Shown here: positions 9,810 through 24,294 of the stretch, in pieces
How the letters are laid out: every line of letters begins with the position of its first letter
Numbering within the stretch: position 1 is the stretch's first letter
Assembly: GCA_012295275.1 (NCBI GenBank)
Contig: CM022668.1
Span: 2,787,989-2,840,488 of the forward strand
Direction: 5' to 3'
DNA length: 52,500 nt
Source: Chrysomallon squamiferum
Taxonomy: Eukaryota; Mollusca; Gastropoda; Neomphalida; Peltospiridae
The notes under the pieces: model-generated
What the model was told of the DNA's origin: nothing
The model's database searches: none
Seen by the model: only the letters and a program-made list of their open reading frames with translations
Position numbers and translations under genes: made by a program

Positions 9810-12800
9810 ACAAATATATAAATAAATAAAAGTTCTATGTTAAATAACAGGACAAACAAAAATATGTAGTGTTAACATTTGTTTTGTTTTGTTTTTTTTT
9901 GGCTGATGCTAATGATATTAACAAAGAATGATAAAGAAACAGATAAAGAGAGAGAGATAGAGATAGAGATTGAGATTGAGATTTGAGAGATTTAAGCAGA
10001 GTCAAGAAAGCTGATTATGGTTACAAGCTGGGATCAAAGCAAAGTCTGCAAATCTGAATAAAACAGACAGTAAAAAGTAAACAAACCACAGCAGAAAGTT
10101 TAAATTACAACAACATTTGCAACTGTAAATTCACACATATAAACACAGGTAAGTATACACATACACATATATAAACACACACAGGTAAGTATACACATAC
10201 ACATATATAAACACACACAGGTAAGTATACACATACACATGTATAAACACACACAGGTAAGTATATACATATATATACATATACACCTAGAGAAACATTC
10301 TTTTTCACTCTCTAAATGTGGTTTTAAATTAAATTAAAGTTTAAAAAATAATGTAACATTTAATCCCAGTCATCAGTACAAATACAAGTTTACTACTTGT
10401 GACAGCAGAAAACAAACACTGATACAACTAACACAAACCTGTTCATGCATGATTGTGTGTTTGTATAAACAAAATATATACCACCTTCAAAGTAACGTAT
10501 AATAATAATAATAAGAACAGTAATACTGACAATAGTATGATGTTGATAAAAATAACAGTAATAAAATAATAATAATTTTAATAATAATATGATGCTGATG
10601 ATAAAACAATAATAAAATTGTAAATAATAAAATTGCTTAGTAATATTAATAATAATTACACTGTCTTAGGTATATATTTAGTTCAATTACATGCACAAGT
10701 TCCCACAAAAATGGATAAAACCTTTTAGAAACCCACACTTACATATATACAGACATACTTACACATATAAAAATGTGGGTAAACAACAATGATTCTGTAA
10801 AGCATTCATACATAGCAAATATCTCATATCAACTGCACCGAGATAAAAACAACAACAACCAAATCAATTCAAAGAATTTTAAAAGTTTAAAGAAATATTA
10901 CCTTTAATAAATGAAATACTGAATGAACAAGTTACAGGCAAAGTGAGTGAATTACATAGACACATTTTTTAATCTTGAATAAGTAACTCCAAATAAACAG
11001 AGAAAAAGTTTCTTGAATAAAAAATATAAATCTTTACTGACAACAATTTTTCAAATGAGTAAATCTATTTTGTACTTATAACTGTTATTTCACAGAAATT
11101 CTTGTGATTAACGTATTATTTTGTTCTTACTATAATAAGTAAGTATCTCTTTTCTTCTTAAGTTGGCAACTAGTTCTAGTAACTCTTTACTTCTTAAATG
11201 AATAGGAAACTGAACTATAAAATTAATTCTCAACAATCTAATGTTAAGTAATTTAATTTTTCAGGTTCACTTGAATTAATTCTGTGTTCAAACATGCCTT
11301 AGACCATCAATATATGCGTGTGTGTGTGTGTGTGTGTTGTGTGTGTGTGTCTGGGGGTGTATGTTTACATACACATACATGTGCATATGTCAGATGCAGA
11401 AGAACCAAACCACAAAAGTAAACAAAAAATAGCAAAGACGACACAAAAAAAGACAATAACACCTGATAAGAAACCTGCATAAAGAACAGTTTACCTGAAC
11501 CCAGACAGAAAACAGAAAGAATTAAAAAAAACTGTAATACATACCATGTGACTAACTCAATGTCACAGGTGAGAAACCACCAGAAATAAATGACCAAGCT
11601 GGTTTTATGACATCAAACAAATGGTTTACAATGTATACAATGAAAAAACGAAACTGGACTGCATCCACATGATGGTTATTTTTTCATCTAACAGCAGATA
11701 ACTTTTACAGGAAGGTCACAACATGACTTTGATATGTAAACTAAGAGGTAAAACAATTTAAGTTTTAATTTTAATTTCAGAGTCCCATTTTCTTTGTTTT
11801 GCCATCTTTTCTTTTGTGCTAAGCTAAGCCTCCTGTTACAGGTTTGACATCACATCATGTTAAGGAATGCTATATTATTATATCATATCCTATTATAATA
11901 ATTTATTATTCTATTAGCCAAGTTTAATTACAGCTGTGTTCCTTGCTATATGTGTATTTGTATGTCCTTTTTTTTTTTTTACAGTTGTTAATTTATTAAA
12001 GAGCACAAGTATAAGACAATAAGTGAGAGGGAGAGAGAGAATGAAAGAGAAAAAATCCAAACTGAAAATGCAAGAATGGCATCAAGAAAAATGTAAGGGA
12101 AACCGGAGAAAATAATTTTTAAAAAAAAAGTAAAATCGAAGAATCATTCAGCATGGATATCAATGAATATTATTAAAAATATTTTTAAAAAAAATCATTT
12201 TAACTTCTGAAAGAGACAATCAGATGAGAATTAATTACATATGTAATTGAAAAATATTAAATTGTAAAACAATGGATTCAGAAATGTCTTTTAATGAGAA
12301 GCAAATAATGTAATTAGATAATGGATTATGCATATTTAAAAAAAAAAAAAAAAAAAAATATGTTTTTTATAATTCGCCACGACGGTCATGATACTCGGAA
12401 TCTGTTATGAATCCATTTTTGTCTAAATCGTAGTAACTCATGAGATTTTTAACATAGGTCTGATGTTCACTGCCATCCACTTTGAAATCTTTCTGTGAAG
12501 ACATTACTTTTTTCACATAATGATTAATCTAAAAAACAGAAAAATACTTTTAAAATAAAAATGAAAAAAAAAAAAAAAAATAAATACGATAAAATAGACG
12601 ACAGCTAGGTAAACAGATAAAAAAAAAATAATAAAAAAAATAAAATAAAATAAAATAAAATGATAAAATAATAGATATAAATATGGTTTTGTTTTACCAA
12701 TAACTCAAGTATTACTGTTAACAATAAAAATAAAATAACCAAATAACAGAGATAAACATAAATTATTATTAAAAAAAAAAAAAAAAAAAAAATGAATAGG

Positions 12801-13899
12801 TTTAAATAGTTTTGTTTAGAATTACACAAGAACTGAAATTTTATTATTAGAAAATATATATAATAAAGGAAAAAAATAGTAAGAAGAATGAATGAGGAAA
12901 GAAACACAGAAACAATCAATCAAAACGGAAGCAAACAGATAAAGCAAGAATAGTCGTAAGTAAAATAGAAAGAAAAAATAAATAAAAAGGAAGAAGAAGA
13001 AAAAACAAAAGGAAATAAAACTGAATCATGGGTATCTGGATATATTATTAAAATTAAAAATTATAAATTAACAAAAATAGTTAATAAGCGTAGGAAAATA
13101 AATTATTCTCTTATATAATATTATAAATAAAAAGATGAAATTTGTAACATTAAAATAAATAAATAATTAATTACAATATGTATTGTTAAAACAGGGAATT
13201 TTAAACAATCAAACAGTTAAGAAATTAATTATATAAAAAGAAATTTAATTAAAAACGATGAAAGAATTTACAAATATTTGTAATGTTATCAGTTAATGTA
13301 CTAAGTGTATTTCTTAAATTTAGTTTTTATTTAAAGTTCATCTCTGACAGTTTTCAGATATTCAGAATTTGATACAAATCCATTTTTGTCTTTGTCTAAA
13401 TGGTTCATGATATTTTCTACATTGTTTTCATGTTCCCTGCTTTCTGTGTTATAACCTTCATGCACAGACATGTGTGTTTTCACATAATCACTAATCTAAA
13501 AAGCAAATAAAGAAATAAAACAAGAAATTATAAAAAAAAATAATAAAAAAATAATAATAATAAAAAAAATAATAATAAAATAAAATAAAAATTTATAAAA
13601 TAAACAAGCAAAAAATAAAATAAAAAAAATAAATAAGAAAAAATAATTAAATGACAAATAAAAAAAAAAAAAACAAACAAATAAATGTAATATAAATAAA
13701 GAAAGTGTCTGTGTGTGTGTGTTCATGTGTGAGCATCCATGCACGTGTGTGTGTGATAAAACAAATAAAATTTAAAAAATGCTCTGAAAAATAAAGGCTC
13801 CCATGTGTATGACTTGTATAAAAATCATCCATCAGAAATCATTCAGCCTAAACCAATAAATGACAGACTTTTCATGCAACAATTTGTTATCAAACATTA

Positions 13900-13958
<59 letters not shown>

Positions 13959-16900
13959 ACAGAAAAACTGACATGTTTGGCTTTAACATCAAGTGTTGTG
14001 TGTAAAAGCAATGATACATGTAAGAAACCAACGCTGTATAATAAAAAAATAAGAAAAGAAAAAAGGAAAGGAAAAAAAAAAAGAAAGAAAGAAAGAAAAG
14101 GTAAAGATGACAGAACAGGCTTGTCATTTCATGCATCAGAAAGATACATGATCATCATTCATTTTAAAATGCACTGAAAGAGCTAAGTACAAGAAAACAA
14201 TGTGAAATAAAAATAAATACCAACATGTGCTCTGTGGTGAAGTGTATAAAAACACTACCAGAACTAAAACAAAATTATAATTTAACTGTGGAGATTTTCA
14301 ACAGTTTAAACACCACCAGAAATAAACATAAGTGGTGTGTTTACAATTTAACTTTGATAGTCTTCGAAGCCAGTTTTTGTGTTCACCAATCACCACAAAC
14401 AAATATCTGTTCTCATTCCAATGTTGTGAAAAAACACCACATTACACAAAACATGTTAAATGTTCTTAATTTAGCTGTGCAGATTTAAGGTATGTTGTGA
14501 CAAAATATACAAAAAAATCAACATAAGTGTTCATACTTTAACTACAGTGGCATCAAAAGCCTATTTGATACTCAAAAACAAACATAAATGAATATATATT
14601 AACGTGGTGGTTTCAAAAGTGTTTTCAGTGACTCAAACATCAAAGAAAAACAAATATATTTATGTGTTGATAAATTAGTTGTGCTGGTTATAGAAGTCAC
14701 TAACACTGAAGAAACAAACAAATAAGCTCACATTTTTCTTCAGAAGACTTTTTTTGCTCAAACATCACAGAAAAATGAACATCTTAATGAACAAATGATG
14801 TATTCATAATTTCACAATAGTGTTTTTAAAATTCTGTTTTATGTGCAAACATAAATTAAATAAATGAGTGCACTCATAACTTCACCAGTTTGATATTAAA
14901 ACTTGCACTGCTTTCAGAAAACATCAAACAATAACAGACACCATGGTGCAAAATTTCAGCAAAATAATAAAAAAAAAAATTCCAGAAAACCAACCCCAAA
15001 ATGAAAATAAACACAGAACATATTTTAATTTTTTTCATTGTGGTTAGTTCTTCACCTGTATGCAGACACTACCAAACAAAAATAAACATATCAATGATGA
15101 TGTGATCATTCAGACTTTTAAAGTCAGTGTTGCTAAAATAAAACTTGAAAATAAACATCAGGTGTTCACAATTTCAGTGTGGTCATTTAAAAAAACTTTG
15201 CTGTTAAAAAATATAAGCATATGTGCATGAACATGTGCTTGTATTTTGTTTTAGACAAAACAAACAAAAACAAGTCCTTTTGTGCGGTCACTTTTGTACA
15301 GTCAAGTTGTTGTGTGATCATACAACAAACTTGTGCTCATAATGTGGTCATTTGTCAAGCACAGTGTGCATACAGCAAACACCACACAAAAATTAAACCA
15401 GTGAACATGTTCATAATCTGACTGCCATCAATTCTGAAACCTTCAATACCAGCAGAAACTGGACACAAACAATCACGTCAAAGTACTCATAATTATTAAC
15501 TTTGTCTCTTGTTAACCCATTGTGCAGGCAGACGCCAAATAAGGATAAATGTGTCCATACAAGGCGTGCTTGATCCTAAAGCTGCACACCAGACAGTGTT
15601 AACATTACCAACTCTTGCAGTTCTGTTGAAATGAAATGTTTTTGTGCTACATTCCACCCTTTGTAAAATACAGAACAAATGTGAAAAAGGAAGAAATGGT
15701 TTTCACATAAGATGTAATATTTTCGTGCTACATTCTGCCATAAAAACAATGTCCAGAAAGTTTCCAAAATGAAGCAGATTATTTCTAAACAAGATTCTTT
15801 CTGTGCTACTCTTAACAGCAGACATTTGTGAACATAAAACATATGGTGGAAAAACACTTTTGTGCTACATTCTGCCCTTTTACAAAATATTTTCAAAAAT
15901 ACCCAAAAAAGGAGCAGATTTTTTTCTTCCAAATACGATGGGAAAATGTTTACTTTAAAGTTCATCATGCTGAGAGTGGAACTCTTCATGAGATATAAAC
16001 CCATCACTGTCAAAGTCTCCATGTTTCATCATCTCAGAGATGACAAACTCGTAATCCTGTTCCTTACCACCGGAATTTTTCTTTAAAGCCTTTTTCACAG
16101 AGTGAAGAATCTGTAAAGTAAACGACACTCTCAGTTTCTCTCTCTCTCCAGATTCCAGTCTGTGAGAACAGTGCTCATGCATGACTGCCATGGGCACATA
16201 TATTTAAAAAAACAAAATTTAAATCAATTTTTAAACTTTGCCCATGAAATGATTGCTGTTTCATGACTCAAGGGTCAAAGTTAACAGGTGCATGCACCTA
16301 GAAATGCTTCTTTCTGCAATTGTAATGTGCCTGTATTTTTATCTGTTGAGAACAATGATTTGTACTAATAATATCTGCTTGGTTACCAAATTAGGTAACA
16401 TTTTAAATTTAAATGTTAAATCTGATAAATTATATAAAAAAAAACAAGATTATTAATATATCAATTTGGTTTAATTTAAAACTGAGTTGAATAATAATTT
16501 AAAAAATAAATATAAAATTATAAAAAATGTCCCATTCTGAGTGTTGATGCTGTTTTTTTTTCACCAGTACACTGGTACTGGAGGATTAATTTATTAATTA
16601 ATTATAATTAATTCAATGCAGGTGTAATAACAAATGATTCCTGGTTGTGATCTGAATGTTAAATACCTGTAAAAACATCACTTGTCAAACATGTTAATAT
16701 GTATTATTTTTTACTACTATTTTACATAACAAATTTTTTAAAAAAAAAAATAAAATAAAATGAAATAAAATAATAAAATCAATTTACAGAATAATAAAAT
16801 GAAAAAAAATAATAATAAAAAAAAAAAAAAAAATAAAAAGTAAAAAATAATAATAATAAAAAAGCAAATCAATAAAAAAATAAATAAATAAATAAATAAA

Positions 16901-19285
16901 TATAATTTATAAAGTAACAACAACAACAACAACAACAAAAAAGTAACAATAATACAAAACAAAACAAAACAAAGCAAAATAATAAAATAAAATAAAATAA
17001 ATAATTTAAAATTATCTGTCACTTCTAAAATCTACTTGGCTTCTTTCTGAAAAGAAATGACCAAGTTTCTAAAACACTGACTGAATACACACTATGTACA
17101 GAATCACTGCAAAGTTCAAATACAAATAACAAAAATTTCAAACCAGACTTTAATACTTTAAAATATGTGCATGATTTTATATAAATTTAAAAATAACAAC
17201 TTCAAAGATTTAAATGGACATGCAGATAAATTTAAAAATATTGAAAGAAAAAGGAGAAAGATATTGATAATCTTTAGAATGATAAATAACAGAAGTCAAC
17301 CAAAAAAACAAGATATGAAACTTGAAAGTATGAAATCTGAAAGTAAACTGAAATTATTAACTTTACTCATAAAAACGTCTATTAAAATTCAGTTTTATCA
17401 CAATTAATTCACCACTGACTTATCAATAAAAATAAAGAAAAGCTCAAAATCATTGATTTCAGAGATATAAACCCACAAATGTTTTAGCAATAAAAAAAAT
17501 CTCAAAAATATACAGCAAAATAACAAAATTTTAAATTTTTGTGACCATTCAATCAAAAATACCATGATTTAAATTACCACTGATAAAAACATCAGTTTTA
17601 ACTTTGATTCAGTAAAAACATTCCTTAACCTCATTTAAATAAAAAAAAATATCTTTTAACCTCATTACATCAAACTTAAAAATCTCTTATCCTGATGTCA
17701 AACATGATAAAAACTTATTTACCCTCATGTCAAGTATTGGTAAAATGTTAACCTCAGATCAAATAATAAAAATATTTTTAACCTCATATCAAGTAATGAT
17801 AAAATTGTTTAACCTCAGATCACATACTGATAAAATTGTTTTAAAATTATATCAAATGATAATAAAAATATTTTAACCTTATATAAGGATAAAAATGTCA
17901 TTAACATGGAAAACACACACACAGATATATACATATATATATATGTATCAAATGTGGTTTATAGCATGTCAATAACAGATGACTTCATATTAAATTTAAA
18001 CATGATAAAAACACCATATGACATCATTAAAACCTTTTTTGATTTTTTTTTTTTTTTTTAAAACCATCAACTCCAATGCCACAGAAACTTTCATTTTACT
18101 TTCACATAAACACATTTCAACAAGATGTTTATGAACTCTTCAGTTTTGAAGTTCAAATACTTTCAAGGACCAGATCCAAATGCATGGCCCTTTCAGAGGC
18201 AATAACAGTTGATGAATGCAAAGAAAACTGGAAGACAAAACATATGATTCACTTCAGTGCTTTGAAAACAAACAAATCTCTATGTTCTCACACATTTCAG
18301 GGTAGAAAGCAGCTACCCTTAATGGAGGGGACAAGAATTTTTGGTACATGGTGACCTGGCCACATGACATGCCAAAAATAAATTTTCTGATAGATATTCA
18401 AATGGTGAAAAAAAAAAGAAATCAAAACTTTGTCGTTTGTTTTGGGGTTTTGGGGCAGGGTGGAGATGTTATGAATATTTACTTAACTTATTAAAACTTT
18501 TATGAAATTTAAGATATTCAATTTGATGTCTTTGAATTTGAAGATTCTTTCAGTTTTTAATAATCTGCAGAAACCGTGTTTTATTGTAACAGATATGTTT
18601 TTACGTACCTACCCTACGACCAGGTAACAAGTATCATCAAAAATACCATCATGATAAAAATTCCTAGTCTCATATCAAACATTTAAAATAAACTGCATAT
18701 AAAAGATGATAAAAATGTCTGACCCCATAACAAGAAGTAAATTATACAAAAATAAAAACCAAAAAAGTGGAAGAACTATATCCAGAAAAATGATGATGAT
18801 TCAGAACAAATTTACATGAATATAAAGTTATATAACACAAATCTGAAAACAAATAAATAGAATAAAAAGATATATATATATATATATATATACATACTTC
18901 AAATAATGGAATGTTTTCTGATAGATTTTAAGGGAATGCCAAGTTAAGATAAATAATTGAAAGAATTAGAAAAATTAAGCACAAAAAAAAAGAGAAGTAA
19001 ACAAGCTAGATAAATTATATAAATTTAAAAACAAATTTTGTTATGCAAAATATTTTTAATCTATTGAAACTCATTGTATTAAAATTTTTGTTATTTTAAA
19101 TTTTCTCTCTGTTATTTCATTATTTCTGGTTAAAAAAAAAAAAAAAAAAAAAAAAATTAAAATTGTTTAGTTACTCTGTTATTTTTATTTCAGAATTTAT
19201 CAGTTACAATTTTATGTTTTTACATGGTAATGTTTTATTTGGTTTTTATTATTAAAGCTGTGGTTTCATAATAATAATAATAATC

Positions 19286-19318
<33 letters not shown>

Positions 19319-22300
19319 GTATAAATAAATAAATAAATAAATATTTACATAGAAGAAAAACTAATACAAAATGATAATTTATTTTAAAATATTTCAAAAT
19401 GAAGGCAAAGATCAATGATCAAGTGATTGATTTTAAATTATATATAGATGTGTGTACCATTTTATTTTATTATTATTTTACTTTGTTATTTCACTTATTT
19501 CCATTATTTTTATCAACATATTTTATTATCCTTTATCTTTCTAATATTTCACTAAAAAAAGAAGAAAAAAAGCCCCAGACAAAACAAAATGCTTTACAGT
19601 GCAAAACACACATACATATGATACACAACACAAACAGCACACTAAAACCACCATTTAAATGATAATTTAAAACAAAAATTAAAAAAATTAAATGATAAAG
19701 TTTTTCAAAGTTCATCATGTTTTGGTCCACTAAATTCGTGAAAAGCGATAACTCCATCATTATCTTTATCTTCAGTTTTGAAAATATGTTCAATCAAGTT
19801 TTCATGGGCCTCGGCATCAGGCTCAGGCTGTCCAGTTAATTTGAGCTGCGCCTTCAGATAATCAGATATCTACAAGAGAACAGTGACCACAACCATCAGT
19901 TTCATCAGTAACCATGGCAACACAAGATTACCCTCAAAACCGGCCTCTTTCAGAAATGCGAAAATTAAACAAATAAAAAAAATAAAAAATAAAAAATAAA
20001 AATAAAAATAAAAACCCAGTATGAATGAAATGTAAAATAATCGCAATAATTCATAGTCCATTTATATATATCTATGTATTTTACAATAACCATAAAACTG
20101 CAATATATTTTAAACTTAGAAAAAAACATCTTCAAACTGGTGTATATTTTATTCTATGGAAGACATCCTGAAATTGGCTTAAATTTTTTTGCACTGCAGA
20201 AATCATCTTAAAACTGGCATAAATTCCACACTCAAAATTGGGCCAAAAGTGACGATACATTTTGTGCTCAAAATCAGCTGCAATTTAGCACAAATTCTGC
20301 ACTTGCCAAAAAATCACCCCAAAACTGGCAAAAACAAAATGCACTGCCAAAATCAGCTTGAAAGTGATATACATTTTACACTATGCAAATCACTGTGAAC
20401 TGAAATTTTTGTACACTAAAATCAGTAATAATTAAATGCCTCATTCACTTTATTTTTTTTTTTAAACCAAAAAAAAGAAGAATGTATGCAGGATATTTAA
20501 ATATAATTTTCTAAAAACAAAAGAGAAGAAAGGAAGGGACTGTTCATTTTGTAAATGTTTCTGCTTGAATATAAACACAAAAGTAAATAAATGAATAAAA
20601 CATTTAAAAATTAGCATTAAACATCCTCTTTCATGATTTCTCCTAACAAAATAAAAATTAATTAACAACCAAGGACTGTTAATTAGAAGTTATATAAATT
20701 TACAAACATAATGTCACAAAACATTTGTTATAAAATACCTAATTCACTTATCAACAAAATAACATATGCTTTTATGACATAGATAAGTCATAGGTAAATA
20801 ATGATTTATTATTATATATATATGAAAACTACAAATAAAATGCATCTGAAATTATTATAAAAGACATGAAACATTTAAACAGAATAAAACATCAGTTGTC
20901 TGAGCTGAAATGTTTTTTAAAAATATTAGATAATAACTTTTATGTGCAAAATGTCAAATAAAAACTGTTTTAGTAAAAAACCAATCTCCCTGAAATTTGA
21001 AAAAAGATAAAAAGAAAACAAAACAAAAATAAAAGCAAAGTTTAGGTGCCTCTCCAATTATTTGCTGAAAGTTTTCAAACAAAAACAAACAAACACATAT
21101 TGACTCACAACCTCTCTCTTAGTCACACACACATACTGACACCTGGATGTACAAAAATCTTCAACTTCAATCCAAAATAAACCCCTTCAGCTGAAAGATA
21201 TTTTTGCCATATCATCCATTATCATTAATTAAAAACAAATCCATGAAAATGATTAGTTGTTTGCTTTCTTTCTGTTTCAATAAAAGTTTTTTTAAAAGTG
21301 TTAGTTTAAGGACAAATCATCCATAACCATATTTGTTTTTAGTCAACTGTTTAAAGAAACCCAATAACACTGCCATGTTACAAAATAAAACAAAAACATC
21401 TGTGGACTGCAAAGGCTGTAAATAATTCATGTTAGTTCTGAACCCAATTAAAAAATAAACTATCATTTCCATTTCAAAACTTGTTACAAAAATAACAGGA
21501 AGTTTCCAAAAAACCCAAAACAAAAGAACAGGAACTTTTTAAAGAAAGTTAACCTCAAAATTCATCATGTTTTGGACCGGGGAACTCCTCATGGGAGATA
21601 ACTCCATCAAGGTCTCTGTCGTTAAATTTAAAAACATCATTAATAAACTTTCGGTGGGCATCTTCATTAACTTCGGGTACAGGTTCCCCTCGCTTTTTTG
21701 CTTCTTCATTGAATTTGCGAACATACGCAGAGAACTAGAAAGAACAGACAAAACAAAGGATACTACCAACTGTCAGACATTTTGAGTAAGGATAAATATT
21801 CACTAGTTTCACAAGATGGGGTCAATGTCCATAAAATCAATCTGAGATAATTCACAGATTATCCAGACGTGTTCCAAGAAAAATTCGCACACGATGCCAA
21901 GCCCTCTCAACATTTAAATCCTGTGTTTTAAACAGTTTCAAGAAAAAAATAATAATTTAGAAAAATGCATTCAGTATGAGTAAATTGTATTTTTATTTAT
22001 TTATTTTTTATTATCTGTGAAATAAGGTGCAATAAAGTTACATATTAAAATTATGTTAACGTTTTTTAAAATCAAAATATTTCAGAAAGGTTGGATTATT
22101 AAGGAAAACTTTTTTTATTATTATAAGCCAGTGACAATTATTTATTTATTTATTATATATATATATTTTTTATTATCACATGTGAAATAATGGATAACAT
22201 ATCACCAAACAAACTTTTTAAAACTGTTTCAAAAGAACTAAATATTAGAAAATTTTGAAAATTATTGCAATATAAACAAACCTACATATTTACAAATTAC

Positions 22301-23922
22301 AATATCATATTTTCAAGATTTCATGGCATCTCCTGTGAAATAAGTTGGTTATAGTCACCAATTAAATTTTTTATTTTAAATCATTTGAACAGAATTAAAA
22401 ATTTTAAGATTTTGAATTATCAACTGTGAAATAAGGACTGATTCAAACACCAATTAAATTCTTTATTCTTATATCATTTGAGAATAGTTTCAGAATAATA
22501 GGGAGTTACTAAAAATAAATCTAATATTAAAAATGGTTTCAGAAGGGACAGAAAATGTTCAAACCAACTTTTATTTTTATTATAATTAAACCAACTTTTA
22601 AACTATAAATTTTATTTTTACTTTTCACATTTCTATCACCTGAGAAATAAGCTGTCACTGATTTCAATAAAAATGTTCATAACCAGGCATAAAACTGCTA
22701 ACTTAGAATTAAACCCAATTTTATATCATTTTAACAGCAAACAGATGAGAAATGTGACAGTTATACAATTTAATAATAAAAACATTGCAGAGATTTTCAA
22801 ATCTTAACCAGTGAAATGTAATCAGGGGAGAGTACTCTGTAAGGTCATAGGTCACTGTATTATTGTCAACTGCCTTTAGTGTATACTGAGTTTTCAATGA
22901 TGAGATAATAAAAATGTTTTGCTAGTGAAGGCTACATAATGTGAATACAAGATTTCTTTTTCATTACTGTCATAATAATTTTACAAACTAAAATATAATC
23001 ATAAACATCTGAAATAAATATTTTATTTCTTTTGTATTTAACAAAAAATATTTCTTCAGATTATTCTCTCAACCTAGTAACAATATTTTAACATACTGCA
23101 GATATATTCCGATTTTTTAAAAACTGTAATGACACTTAAATTAATTTATTTGTATAAAACAATGTGCAGCAGTAATGTGAATATGTTCATTTTAGATCAT
23201 GTAAGCTTTCAAAATGCACATGAAACCACACACTATTTTATTTATAACTGCACAATCATTATATAAAAACATAAAAGCACATTTCTGGTACTGTAAAAGA
23301 AAATTCAATAGTTTTTCATTACAAATGATGAAAATAAAATTTTTACTTTAATAATTTATATATTTTGTATCATGCAGATAATAAAGTAATATAAAAATAA
23401 TATCAAACTAATGATTTCAAATATATATATGGGTTTTGATCTTTTCTTTAACAAAGTGTTATATCTTGTACATTCTCATGAAATAAAAATAACTAAATTA
23501 ACTAAATGTATTAAAAAATAAATAATAAATGAATGGATGACTGTATAAATAAAATAAAATAAAATAAATAAACTATTACTATACTACTAAAGGTCAATAC
23601 AAAATGCCTGAATTTCGGAACTCAGCCGTTTTCATAAAAAGCAAATATTAAAGTGTTAGTACTGTAATTTTCAACTTTTACTAATTAATTAAAACTAGCT
23701 ACTCTTGTTAACTTTTAAAACTTTCACTCACCTCATCCTTGGACAGCTTGTTGTCGCCATCAGTATCAATTTCCTTGAAGATGTTCTTGGGTGGGGGCCC
23801 ATCTTTAATCGAAAGCAGCTCAACTTCAAAAACCAGAGTTGATCCACCTGGAATCTTATCTCCTGTGAAGAAGTCAAAAAAGTGAATGTAGTTTTATCTG
23901 TTAACCTGAGATGGGACAATAA

Positions 23923-23959
<37 letters not shown>

Positions 23960-24233
23960 AGAACAGTTTCATTTTTTTGTTCACAGTTAATATAACAGCC
24001 ATTAAATCATATTACAATTTTGAATATTCTCTTAATTCTGGTCTTTGGTGACTTCATTGGAATTATGATTTTGAGATTTCAGTTATAACAGAATCTCTGG
24101 CATATGACATCACATATTCATTAATTTATTATAATCCTGTATATTATCTGCTTTCACCAGAAGTCAAGTTTTTGCTATTAAATGAACCCATTTGCTCAGA
24201 AACTTCTGTGAAGGGTTTTAAAGTAACAATGAC

Positions 24234-24294
<61 letters not shown>

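Noticed and set aside
10142-10262. Repeated perfect splice donors (caggtaagta) on the plus strand
   Set aside because: No plus-strand exon or gene is visible nearby and the surrounding gene is on the minus strand. They look like chance content of a 36-bp repeat.
14225-14488. 87-aa plus-strand open frame
   Set aside because: It lies inside a degenerate tandem array and shows no protein-family features.
15576-16022. 148-aa minus-strand open frame overlapping FKBP exon C
   Set aside because: It runs mostly through the degenerate 'gtgctacattctgcc' array and is out of frame with the EF-hand exon. There is no recognisable domain.
18076-18354. 92-aa plus-strand open frame in the FKBP intron
   Set aside because: No family resemblance, no splice or promoter context, and composition like the surrounding intron.
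23728-23958. Open frame of 76 aa on the minus strand covering FKBP exon 3
   Set aside because: It is the wrong frame. The frame that gives [17 protein letters not shown] and the EF loop is phase-consistent with exons 2 and A-F.
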